A stretch of DNA of 64,000 nucleotides from Reticulitermes speratus (lineage: Eukaryota; Arthropoda; Insecta; Blattodea; Rhinotermitidae). The DNA is taken from contig JAJKFL010000005.1 in the NCBI GenBank assembly GCA_021186555.1, forward strand, positions 10,133,178-10,197,177, in the 5' to 3' direction. Made by a program: the position numbers and the translations under genes. Below, piece after piece: positions 46,102-57,300 of this stretch. Each line of letters opens with the position of its first letter. The first letter of the stretch is position 1. The notes below the pieces were generated by a model, which was given only the letters and a program-made list of their open reading frames with translations, did no database searches and was not told the origin of the DNA.

Positions 46102-46350
46102 AACTAACTTACTTAGCAACTTATTTACTTTCTAACTTACTTACTTACTTACTTTATAACTTACTAACTTACTTCATAACTTACTTTCTGACTTACTATC
46201 TTACTTTCTAACTTACTAACTTAGTTTCTAACTTACTAACTTACTTACTTTCTACCTTACTTTCTAACTTAATAACTTATTTTCTAAATTACTTACTAAC
46301 TTAATTACTTACTAACTTACTGACTTAGTTACTAACTTACTTACTAATTT
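46102..46350. repeat. TTACTAAC-type simple repeat, third locus
   Basis: About 250 bp of ACTTACTAACTTACTTTCT variants, the same motif as at 15.7 and 36.5 kb but without a Penelope element. It is followed by GGGGTGGCCATAATAAAAA and GGCCCTAAAAGGGC palindromic pieces that recall the GGTCCTAAAAAGGACC pieces beside the other arrays. Confidence 0.85.
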
Positions 46351-46576
46351 AAATGAAAAAGAAAAGGGGTGGCCATAATAAAAATGGCCGGTTTGGCCCT
46401 AAAAGGGCAGATGACCCTGAAAAATAAAAGGGGTGGCCATAAAATGTTTCAGTGTTTGATAGCAGGGGCACACACACATATCTATGGCACTGAGTTGCCA
46501 TATCTTTGAAAGGTAGGCTAAGAATTGGCACGGTGGCATAATTGTCATTCAGATTGTCCTGCGACAAGACAGTCCG

Positions 46577-49500
46577 TTAATTCTTCACTGTCTTATGTTG
46601 GCATGTAGTTCTTGCGTTCAAGCCTCTCAGTTGTTGGCACAGCTGATCGACTGTACGCTGCAGTGCTCCCGTCTGTTTATAATACTTAGTTCTTAAAGCC
46701 ATCACCTGTGCCCTGGCGTGCTGAAGATCGTCCCGTTTTTCCTGAGGAAGAATGTGACAACGCATTGTATAGTAAACTGTGCAAAGTTAGTTTAACATCA
46801 ATATCAAACACTCACACACATTCTTAAACTCAGCTTGGCCTCACAAATTCTGAAATAATAAAGTAAAAGTACAATTCACGATCTTTAGGTACGTTCACGT
46901 AATTGCGAAAAGCGACTGTTAGCTTCTCATGTCTGTCTGTCTGCATGGAACGACTCGGCTCCCATTGGACGGATTTTCATGAAATTTTTTTACTGGATTT
47001 TCTAAAATCTGACAAGAATAACGGGTACTATACACAAAGACCTATGTACATTTATGATAATATGTCGCTCAGTTCTTTTTAGAGTGAGGATTGGTTTAGG
47101 CAAAAGTTGTAGAGAAACTCAAAACACACATTTTGTGTCCAATAACATTTTCCAAAAATCGTACCACTTACAAGAATGTGGAAATATGGTATAGCCAGAC
47201 AGGCCACACATGACAGTACGATTGACAACAGAATTGAGCGAGATATTGTCATAAGTGTACATAGGTCTTCATGTAAAGTACTCGGTATTCTTGTCAGATT
47301 TTAATGAAAGTTCAATTTTTTCGTCAGATCTTCAAAGAATATTTAAATATCAAATTTAATAAAAATCCGTCCAGTGAGACCGAGTTGTTCCATGCCGACA
47401 GACAGACAGACTGACAGAGGGACAGGCAGACATGACGAAGCTAACAGTCGCCTTTCGCAGATTTACAAAAGCACCTAAGAATTAATGACCCGCCTGAAGA
47501 TCAGTGATTTTGGAATCTGTCAAAATGAAAGAGGAAATATTACTTTGTAATGCAAATATATTCCTGTATTTGAGGGCAGAATTATTTCTGAAGTATCGGG
47601 CGATGGATACAGGCATTTGTTACATCAATGCATTAGCTACAAATGCTTAAATCGTTACAATATTAAAACTGCTGTGACTTGTGAGAAGTACCGCGCAGCG
47701 TGACATGATTGTCATTCAGACAATGCTATGACAACAGGACAGTTAATACTGAACTGTCTGGGTTGTGTCCTCATACTTACCTTGTAAGATGATAACTCGT
47801 CGCGCATAGCACGATTCTTCCTTGCCAGTTCTCGATTCTCATCGAGGTATTTCCTTTTTAAATGTCGCATTTCTTTTCTATGTTCTTCCAAGATGTCGTC
47901 CATTCTTTCCTTTTGAAGGAAATGATAACTCAATATTACTGCATGAACAATACATACAACATATATGTCAAACACACCTCTCCGGCCTCAGCTCGGCCAC
48001 ACAAATTCCCAAATGTAAATGCAGTAAAAAGGACAATTCATGATTTCACATTTACTAGTAATAATTGACTAGTCTACCGTCTGGACAGCGACCGATCTGG
48101 GATTCATTAGTGGCGTGGTGAGACACCGTGCAGTTACTGACATAGAACAGACCGGCTGCCGGACACATGCCCCAAACCCAGTGGGTGCTGAGGTAAATTG
48201 GCCTAGGCGTGTAGCTTGCTACTAATCTGTAACTAATTCCGAGATTAAGAATGCTTGGAGCCATACAGAATGGTGTGACCTGATGCATTTGTAACTATAC
48301 TGAGCCAGCTAAAGCTGTTTATATGTCTTCTGTTTCAACGGTTAAGATATTAAAGGTGCTTCTGTTAAGTAAACAGACACAGAATGTCTGACAGTCGGTT
48401 GTTAAGGAATGGTGTGGACTCATTTGGGCTAGGTCACGGTATATGTCATTGCTCCCAGTGTGCATTTGCACAGCTGAAGCCATGACTGATTAATACAGTC
48501 TGCTTTCAGTACTGCTTATTGAAACATACATTAAAGAGTTTACTGATATGGATTGGATTAGGCAGGCTAAGGATAAAGTGAAGTGTTTGACCACAATGAT
48601 ATGACAGGCAATACTCACATTCATCAGTGCAATCTTCTTCTCGTGTTTTTGCAGTAAACGGGACAGATCTTCGTTTTCAGTTTGCAGCCTCCTGATTTGC
48701 TGATTTTTCTCATGAAGTTCAGCACTGTGGGACAAATATATAAATTTTAGTGAGCATTAATAATGACACCTGTTGATTTAGGGAAAATGAATGTGATGTC
48801 ATGACAAATGTTATGAGCGCATTTTTGTACTTAAGTACAGTATTTGAAAATGACTGTCAACAGAGTTGGAACCTGTCATGCCTTAAAGGTGACATTAGTT
48901 TTATCCAACGTGATATTGTCTTTGGTCGCATTAGGCGTGATAAATGAAATGCAGCTACGTGTAAACACAAATATTGGGTCACAATATATCAAAACAACCT
49001 GTGCAGAATGTCTGAACTTACCTTGCCCTCTGTTGGCTGTGCACATCAATTTTGGCCTGCGTTTCGACGTCAGCATGATGCTGAACTACTTGTGTGGCCA
49101 CAGACACACAGGGATTGGGCCTTCCGCAGGAGGTCGCTGGAAAGGTTGCAGCAGCTGGCAGATCATTGGCCACGCTCTTCTTTTTTAATAACATTTTTAT
49201 TTCATCTGCAAATTGTACAATTTGTGATTTGCACTCGCAGTCATCTGACCTGTAATGAGAGGAGAGGGTCAAGACGGTTAGTGCTTTCTCTTGACCACAG
49301 TGCTGCAATGTACAGTGTACAAATACTTTGATACGGGATACTTAAGTATTCTGCGTTGGATCTTTATTGTCACAGAACAAGGGCGTCACAGTATTATTCT
49401 TAAACATTTCTACACATTGCATAAGATAAATAATTTCTGTTGTTAAGTGTTCAATATCTGCAGTGTCCAGAAGTAAATAACATAAATTCCGATCACCATT

Positions 49501-50724
49501 AATACAAATATATTAATATATTAACTTACCATTTTATGATCGGTTTTGAATTAAGAATAAACTGTTGTGAATAAAGTTTATGTGCATTAGTTGGTGTTTA
49601 ATGAATATATCTTGCCTCTTCTCCGTTTGGACACATGCTTCACAACTCAGGTACATGTCAACCTGAATGCTGGCTTCGACTCTCAGGTTCATGTCAACCT
49701 GAGTGCTGGCTTCGCGACTCAGGTTCAAGTCAACCTGAGTGCTGGCTTCGCGACTCAGGTTCATGTCAACCTGAGTGCTGGCTTCGCGACTCAGGTTCAA
49801 GTCAACCTGAGTGCTGGCTTCGCAACTCAGGCAGTTGTCAGTACATGTTGCTTCTTCGCAGACGGTCGCAGGGTGCTGTAACATTGATCACATTGTGTGT
49901 AAGTTTGTACCTTTTTCAGTGGCAGTGTTTGAATATTAATGTAATGTAATTATTCTAATTATTACTTTATATTTGCATTTCATATTCTCCCCTTGCGTCC
50001 CTTACCGTTCAATGATGCGATGTTGTAGCTAAGTCCGGAAATGGTAGCTCTACCTCTTATTAGTACATCCATTCTACCAGTTTAAAGCCGAAAAAATATC
50101 ACAGGACCAGATGCAATTCGCTTAAAGGCACATAGTTTTTCCGCATTGAAAACCGCTTGCTACCGCCTAACATTATTCTAATGTACACGAGAATTCCGTC
50201 TGGTCATTCGGCCCCTAAATAATACTTCAAACTTTTACCATGCTTAGAAACATTTAAGCAGTCGCCTAATTAAGCCATCGTGAAAAATAAATATTTTTCT
50301 CCTCAAATATGATGAGTTTAATAATGTTAATTGCATATATCTGACCAACTAAAGGAGATAGGTCATTGATATTCGTGTAAAACTGAGGTCTGAATTTAGA
50401 GTTCGTACCGCGCTGTAATCACACACACAGCACATAAAATCAGTGTGTGGCAGAACGTAGAATCTTTTAATGTTAATTCTGATGGTACACAAAAGTGTTG
50501 AAGCAATAAATCACGGCGTCCTAAAATGTTCATAAATGTACAAGCTACCTTTCCTGTGAGCAAGAGATGCTCAACACAGCTGTGTTGATATGCGGCTTGT
50601 CACGCAGCCAGTAACATATCCCCATTTTATAGTTAATATTTCTATACTTTGTACTTACGTTCTGGTCCTTTCAGAATGTGTTGTGTCTCCTTTTCCAGAA
50701 CTTCTTCTTCTTCCAGAAACCCAC
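46577..50724 (-). CDS. Gene B: coiled-coil relative of gene A, first exon broken
   Basis: Exons that fit: 49,022-49,249; 48,619-48,724; 47,781-47,909; 46,577-46,741 (stop). All have GT-AG ends and matching phases. They encode CECKSQIVQFADEIKMLLKK, then HEKNQQIRRLQTENEDLSRL, ILEEHRKEMRHLKRKYLDEN and ARAQVMALRTKYYKQTGALQ, a long predicted coiled coil. Upstream, an exon from 49,875 carries a 12-residue repeat (SREASTQVDLNL); its best donor at 49,529 follows an in-frame TAA, so the join to the next exon is unresolved. A 66-bp exon at 50,659-50,724 (VGFWKKKKFWKRRHNTF, then a stop) matches gene A exon 1 in length, position and flanking intron, but it has GTG for ATG and TGA at codon 17. Either the gene is decaying or it uses another start. 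The family is not recognised, and the C-terminal membrane segment of gene A is absent. Confidence 0.6.
46883..47478. mobile_element. Foldback-type MITE, about 250-bp arms
   Basis: The left end (CTTTAGGTACGTTCACGTAA, then GCGACTGTTAGCTTC) pairs with the complement of the right end (CTTAGGTGCTTTTGTAAATC, then GGCGACTGTTAGCTTC). Complementarity continues inward through CTGTCTGTCTG, TGGACGGATTTT, AAAATCTGACAAGAATA and GACCTATGTACA. The element lies in an intron of gene B. No coding capacity. The target duplication is not clear. Confidence 0.85.
49645..49838. repeat. 36-bp coding minisatellite, each unit a hairpin
   Basis: Five units plus a partial one of ACTCAGGTTCATGTCAACCT and GAGTGCTGGCTTCGCG. 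Each intact unit contains a perfect 9-bp inverted repeat (ACTCAGGTT, six bases, AACCTGAGT). Units alternate between CATGTC and CAAGTC in the loop, so a 72-bp pair was the last thing duplicated. On the minus strand they encode alternating SREASTQVDMNL and SREASTQVDLNL in gene B. Confidence 0.95.
49876..50572. other. Intron 1 of gene B, nothing recognised
   Basis: No repeat or gene recognised. The part next to exon 1 (50,573-50,658), which begins with the 14-bp palindrome AACACAGCTGTGTT, resembles the start of gene A intron 1. Confidence 0.45.
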
Positions 50725-51034
50725 TTCTGTCAGGTTTATTGTTTCGTATTTATCACTACAAGATTTGCTTTAACACACAGAATACGCCTGTACACACTTA
50801 ATATTATTGCACTGGAACTGAACAACTTTCTTGTTATGAAGTTCGTCGGCAAACACACTAACCCAAGTGCAATGCATCATACATGCAACCAAAGCTCAGC
50901 ACATTTTACATCTATTCCATATCCAATCCAACTTGTGTGAATATTGGATGGGTGAATGCATGTGTAGGTGGGCACTGATGCTGTTTCGGTACACCGCAAC
51001 AGGAAAATTGTCTGCATCAAAGAATGCACAGTGC

Positions 51035-51520
51035 GTCTAGAAGACTGTGTGTGGCAGAGCAATGTTATTTACGTATAGGGTGCAGGGGTGAGTGGGTGAT
51101 GCGTGCGCAGGTCGCGGCGAGAAGTCCACATGTGGGATGACGTAAAGAAACATTGTGTAGGGGTGAATTCCACGTGCGCGGCAAAGAGATGCGAAATTGT
51201 ATTCGGAAAGGTAATAGATGTAGTTTGTGTGGAGGTTGTACGCGTTGAGGAAAACGTTAACATGTCTCCAGGTTGCCTCCATAGTGTTTGTATGGGCTCT
51301 AGTCCGTCCAGGACGAGGTTCGAATATCGCGCAGATTGTAACAGAGACAACTTACACTCTAACAGAAGTTGGCGCTAGTGCACTTTAGGAAGACCACTGT
51401 GTATCTAGTGTGCAGTGACGAAGTTCACTAAGGCTCAGGTGCGTGGCGCGTTTTGGCCGCGTCCACATCTCCCTCATTGTACTTGACGCGCTCATTTCAA
51501 ACTCCTTTCCCATACAATCA
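51035..51520. repeat. Repeat family shared with 38.8-39.06 kb
   Basis: TCTAGAAGACTGTGTG and GCGTGCGCAGGTCGCGG match 38,816-38,900 on the same strand. GACGAAGTTCACTAAGGCTC and CGCTCATTTCAAACTCC match the complement of 38,985-39,055. It leads into the 64-bp satellite and lies upstream of gene B. Confidence 0.65.
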
Positions 51521-51524
51521 CGCA

Positions 51525-52275
51525 CTACGTGGCCACTGGAGACAAACTTCAGTTTAGGCTGTAGGCTATGTGTCTGTTACAGTCGGTGCGGCGTGTCAAC
51601 GTCGTCCTCCCCATTCCATTAACAGTTCTCGGTCTGTTTATTGATTACTACATGGCAACTCGAGACAAACTTAAGTTAGGGTGTAGGCTATGTCTCTGTT
51701 CTGTATATTAACTACATGGCCACTTGAGACAAACTTAGTTTAGCGTGTAGGCTATGTCTCTGTTCTGTATATTAACTACATGGCCACTTGACAGAAACTT
51801 AGGTTAGGGTGTAGGCTATGTCTCTGTTGTGTATACTAACTACATGGCCACTCGTGACAAACTTAGTTTAGCGTGTAGGCTATGTCTCTGTTGTGTGTAT
51901 TAACTACATGGCCACTCCAGACAAACTTAGGTTAGGGTGTAGGCTATGTCTCTGTTCTGTATATTAACTACATGGCCACTCGAGACAAACTTAGTTTAGC
52001 GTGTAGGCTATGTCTCTGTTGTGTATATTAACTACATGGCCACTCGACAGAAACTTAGGTTAGGGCTTAGGCTATGCCTCTATTGTGTATATTAACTACA
52101 TGGCCACTTGAGACAAACTTAGGTTCCGGTGTAGGCTATGTCTCTGGTCTGTATATTAACTACATGGCCACTCGAGATAAACATAGGTTAGGGTGTAGGC
52201 TGTGTCTCTGTTCTGTATATTAACTACATTGTCACTCGAGATAGACTTAGGTTAGGGTGTAGGCTATGTCTCTTT
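51525..52275. repeat. 64-bp satellite, about 11 units
   Basis: Units follow TTAACTACATGGCCACTCGA, GACAAACTTAGGTTAGGGTG and TAGGCTATGTCTCTGTTCTG with a TATA end. The first unit is diverged and separated; about ten regular units run from 51,640. A subset reads TTTAGCGTGTAGG instead of TTAGGGTGTAGG, and these partly alternate with the common type, which suggests higher-order duplication. A single inverted unit is at about 38,900-38,955. Confidence 0.93.
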
Positions 52276-52279
52276 TACA

Positions 52280-53635
52280 GGTGGCGCAATATCTGCCTTT
52301 ACCAATGAGTGTCACTGTGTCCATCTTCACAGTTAGAGCTGTCACCTTCCTCATACTCCTAACATGCCCATCCTCTTCACAGTCACTCGGCAACATATCA
52401 TCAGTCCCATCCATCGCACTGGATATACAGCACTTCTTAAAACCCATCACAAACACCTCTGGTGAGATGCACTGCCATGCTGGTATGATCCACAGTGACT
52501 AAATACATTTATATTTCTTGGTTTATAAACTTACTTGAAACCATGAAGTCACAAATTTCTACACAGATGGTGTTAAGAATCATAGAAACGTGTGTTCTGG
52601 ATTTTTGTGTTATTTCTGTGGTCTGATTAGTCTGAGTTCATGGCTCTTGTTATGGTTTTTAATTTTTGGATTGATGCAGGTTCTATTTTTGATTCCTGTA
52701 GTTAATTTTTCAATAGCTATTGTCCTGTTACTGCCCATGGACTAGATCTGTTCTCAGGTGCATACCTTAACAAGTTTACTGTTTCTATGGTGCCAAGTAA
52801 CTGAGAATAGGTTGATCTAAGAGGTCCACCAGGTTATGTGCTAATTTGCCTGAAGATAAAAACAAGGCTGGCTTTCAAACCGTCGTGCTTCTTTAAAAAA
52901 CTAAACGGTGAACTAAGTAACAAAAAATTGTGCCAGTTAACTTTAGTCAGGCTCTGTTCTCTGTTTTGTTTATACAAGACGACTTGGCAATGCAGGACTT
53001 GATTTGGCTCTGCATGGTCTAGTTCGGTGTTTCATATGCGAATTTAAGATGACCTCACATATGTAAGCACCAAATTTAAGGAAAAAACCTCGTCTTGCAT
53101 TCGAGTAAATATGGTAATGTACCTTTTAAAATTAAAAATGTAATAACTTGGGATCCCAGATTAATCTCATGCTAATGATATTCTAAATTATGGAACATAA
53201 TACCCTTTTTAAGTTCATACATCTGGTGTTACCAAACATCACAAAAATCACAAGAAAATTATATATGTTGTGCCAGTGAAGCCTTTATTGTATATTTCTT
53301 TATAACATTAATATTTAATACTCTTGAAGTTAAAAAGAAATAGTTTTATTTACTGTCCACAACAATTTTCTCTACAAGACTCAGATAGAAATAGCCATTG
53401 TGACCTGTGCTAATGACAAGCCTATTGACCCCAGGATTAATGAATCATGTGATGTGGATAGGAGACTGGAATGAGGTAAAAGTAGGACGGCATATTCTAG
53501 TGAAGAATTGTATGCAGCACATGACACAATATGGAGAGTGCAGAAACAGCAATCATGCATATACTGTTGCTACAAGCATATAAATGTTTATTATTAGTGT
53601 GAATTACATACAAGCAGATCATACAAAATTTCTCA
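52280..53635. other. No gene seen
   Basis: AT-rich, non-coding by inspection. Confidence 0.4.
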
Positions 53636-53639
53636 TTGC

Positions 53640-53857
53640 AGAGATGAATGAAGTGTATGACATGGGTCTGGTGGAGATGTTATGCGATGAACTGGGCTTG
53701 GACCCTTATCCTGGAAGACGTTCCGTTCAGATCTGAGGTCTGTACGCATCAATGGGAAGTACTGCACACGTCCACTGGACCATGCCTACAGTGACACACA
53801 TTCTCATGTTCACATTAAATCATCAACAGTAGATGATAAAATGGGATATTATCACAG
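53640..53857 (+). pseudogene. Coding-like relic, not recognised
   Basis: After a possible acceptor (TTCTCATTGCAG) the frame reads MNEVYDMGLVEMLCDELGLD, then a one-base shift is needed near 53,700 to continue with WKTFRSDLRSVRINGKYCTR, PLDHAYSDTHSHV and DDKMGYYHREL before a stop. Codon pattern and hydrophilic composition look protein-derived. I do not recognise the family, and the frameshift suggests a pseudogene or sequencing error. Confidence 0.28.
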
Positions 53858-54332
53858 AGAGCTGTAACTGTACGGTGCCACCTGATTCAAATTTGTCAGG
53901 AATGGTCTTCATGAAGTTTTTTCAGGTAAAAGGACACTCATCATACCACAATATGCATAAATGTCTGCTCCCTCATTCCTTTCAGTTTATCATTCACAGT
54001 CTCTTACCAATCATAACATTAGTACTAAAGTGTCAAGCTGTTTTGGCATTGGCTTCAGCTTTACTAATGACTATATATAAAACCAAGAAAGGATTTGTAG
54101 TGCTTATGGTCATATCTGGGATTGGACACCATGTATAGTGGTACATATGTACCTGGTGTGATCCACTAGTTTCCAGACTGACAATGACATGACATGGCTG
54201 CTGCTAACACAAACTACACTTCCAACATGAAGCTCAATAAATAAACAAATGAAAGTCTGTGGTGAAGCATAAAAAGTTGATATTAAACTGTAAATCACAC
54301 ATTCTTACTCCAAACCTATCAGTCATACTTAC

Positions 54333-57300
54333 AATGGCCAGGCATGCTCCGTCTTCAAAATTCTGCTGAAAACCAATGCAGTTTGGAATTTCTCCAGACA
54401 CACCCCGCACCAAGCAGCTGCAACATAAGCCATGAAACCTGTCAACAGTTCCAGCACTTTGTCTTGAATGCCACAGTGATACTCAGCATATGGGTAATGC
54501 TCACAGAAGGGCCAGAATGACTAACAGTTATTACTGGTTGGAGAATATGACAGTGGGTAAGTTATTTTTTAAACTGCTGGGTTTAAGCAAATAGTTACAC
54601 CATTCTGTCACCCTTCAGTAGAAGAATGCTGAAAATTGTATCTTATAATTTTTGGGTAAAAATAAAAGGCAGCCTTATCCTCCATCCAACCATGTCCTCA
54701 GCAAAGAAAGAACTACCAAACGTCAGTGTTCAAAGTGCAAAATCAGTATAATTTCATGATTTTTAATGAACCAACAACAGAGAAACTTCTGTCACATTTC
54801 TGTCATAACTTGGGAAAGAAGACATTTCCTGAAACCTAAGTACTGTAAATTTGGATTATATGCATAACACTGTATTTATTTCAGAAGTCATATAAATATT
54901 TTTGGAAATAAATTTGACACTAGCACAATAAATAGTGTTACAGAATCTGGCTATGCACTTTCTTTCAAATGTCTATTACTACAACATTCAAACAGGTTTA
55001 GCTCCAAAGATACATACATAAAGGCAGCCACTACTAATTGCAGTTATATAGTCATGTAAGTACTGTTACCTGTGCAGAGCCATTTTATTACTGTTATCTG
55101 CAGTGAGTCACCACTGATTTCAATACTTATCTTACTACTGTTACCTGCAGGAAGCCTCCGTCCCAAATAAAACATAACAGAGAGACTTACATAGAGATGA
55201 TAACATTGCCTCCGTATAGAATGCACTTGCCCTAAACGGAATGTCACATGGGAAGTCCAAGTGAATAGACTCTGCCACCTGACAAGTTGTGGCCAAATTT
55301 AGTGCATGTAATTACCATGGAGCCACTTGCAGCACAACATGCAGTTCTGTTGAGAATATGGCTATAAGATCAGTTTTCTTGAAAAGCACAGCCAAGTGCT
55401 GTCCTCTGGTGTCCCACATCATTGATTCAACAATGCCACCCACTCTGAAACACACAGAAGGCAGAAATTATAGCTTGCCATATGTGCACATCCAACATCA
55501 CGTGCTATATACCATACTGCAGTATGTTGTGTTGCTTGAGGTTTCATAACTTTATAATGACATTTATAGTAGCAATGGTAAAACTAAGTTTTCAGCAACA
55601 GTCCACTTTATAACACACTATAATTCTGATGATGAGCTGAACACGGTGACTTACCATGCACACTGAGTATCACTAACCTCTCTCCTTCATTAACCTCCAC
55701 CTCAGTCAAGTCTACCACACACAGTGCAGTCTTGGAAGCATCATCATGCTGGAATACTATGTCCCGCTGGCAAAATGTCAGAGAATATATGATGGACTCC
55801 TCTGACGTAGCAAACAGCAGTACAGAACCACATGGACTCCAGCAGGCTGCCTGTACATGTCCAGAAGCAATGGTCCAACGCTCAGGTATCCACTGGTCTG
55901 TGTCCCACACTCTGTTACATACAATGAGTTATAGTGTTCCTGCTACATGTCACAAAGGGAGGCAGAAAAACATATGTCAACTGCTCACCTGAATATGATG
56001 CCAGTTGTGGCAGAAAACACTTTGGAGCCATCTGGAGACCATGTGACCAGAGACAGACCTCCACCACCCACACGTCTCAAGGCCACAAACTTTTCCATGG
56101 CCACATCCCAAACATACATGGCAGTATCAGCGGCAGAAGCAGTAAGCAGAACATCACCCTGCGGGCTCCACGTGACGCTTGTGACAGGTGAATGGTGTGG
56201 CCTCTGTAGCAAACTTGCACAACTTGTGGAGGGTCGGGTCACAACTGAGTTTGGGTCCACCTGCCACACAAATACACCTCCAACGCAACCTACTGCCAGC
56301 TCAGATGCAGACATTGGCCTGGTGGGTGCCAATAAAGAGCTCAATGTAAGTGTGGAATGAATATGTACATATCTCCTCTTATAAATTTTAGTAACCATAC
56401 TGAATTTCAGTGCTGTGGTATTCACTGCTGCTGATATTCAATGATATTCTGCTTAGTAACAGTATTAATATAAAAATCTCTGAATTTAAAATTATGATCT
56501 TAATGGGTGAAAAACAGATCTTTGTCTTATGTCTAACCTCCATGCCACACAGGACACAGCACGCTGGCTCTTGCACTTTAGGATGGGTGTGAGGGTTGTG
56601 CCTGAGCTGTACACATGGACTGAATCGTCCCATGCTGCCACAGCCAACTTAGTGCAGTGCGGATGCCATGCCAGACACCGCACAGCACTGATGGGCCAGG
56701 CCCTTGTCTGTGACACAGCAGCAATCAGCTTGTCTCCACTCTCCTGCAATAAATATTAGGCGTCATAAGACTTCAGTGAACAGAACACAGCCTCCTTCAG
56801 ATTACTACTGCTTATTTTTATTATGACCTTCACTAGTATCATGATAAGACCTCTGTAGTAAACTTCAGTGGACAGGTTTTTATATTCTCAGTGACAGTGG
56901 ATGTCCTAGTTTCTAAATCAATTTTGAATTTCCTGTGTGCAGCATGTCACAAGGTAAATTATATTTATTACATTCTTTAAGCTATAAAGTCCAAATAAAA
57001 ACTGGATTTTTATGAAATAATCCATTTACCTGTATATGAATAGTTTATTTTACAACTTGTTATATATCTAAATTACTTATGAGTATTTGCAATAATTTTA
57101 AATACTTTCTGACTGTTGAATTATTTATTCTTCTATACAAGTTCTTAGTTTGCTAACTAGTTTAACGAGTACTGGAAATAGTCACAAGTGACTGCATGTT
57201 GGACTTCTATGTAATCTTCACCACACCATGCCATTTAGTTCATGCTCGATCTGCTGTGAATGCAGAAGTTCTTACAATACAAATATCGTCTATATTGTTT

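Noticed and set aside
49591-49949. Plus-strand repetitive frames over the 36-bp repeat
   Set aside because: Open because each unit is an inverted repeat; the minus-strand frame fits the gene B exon structure, so the plus frames are treated as mirror images.
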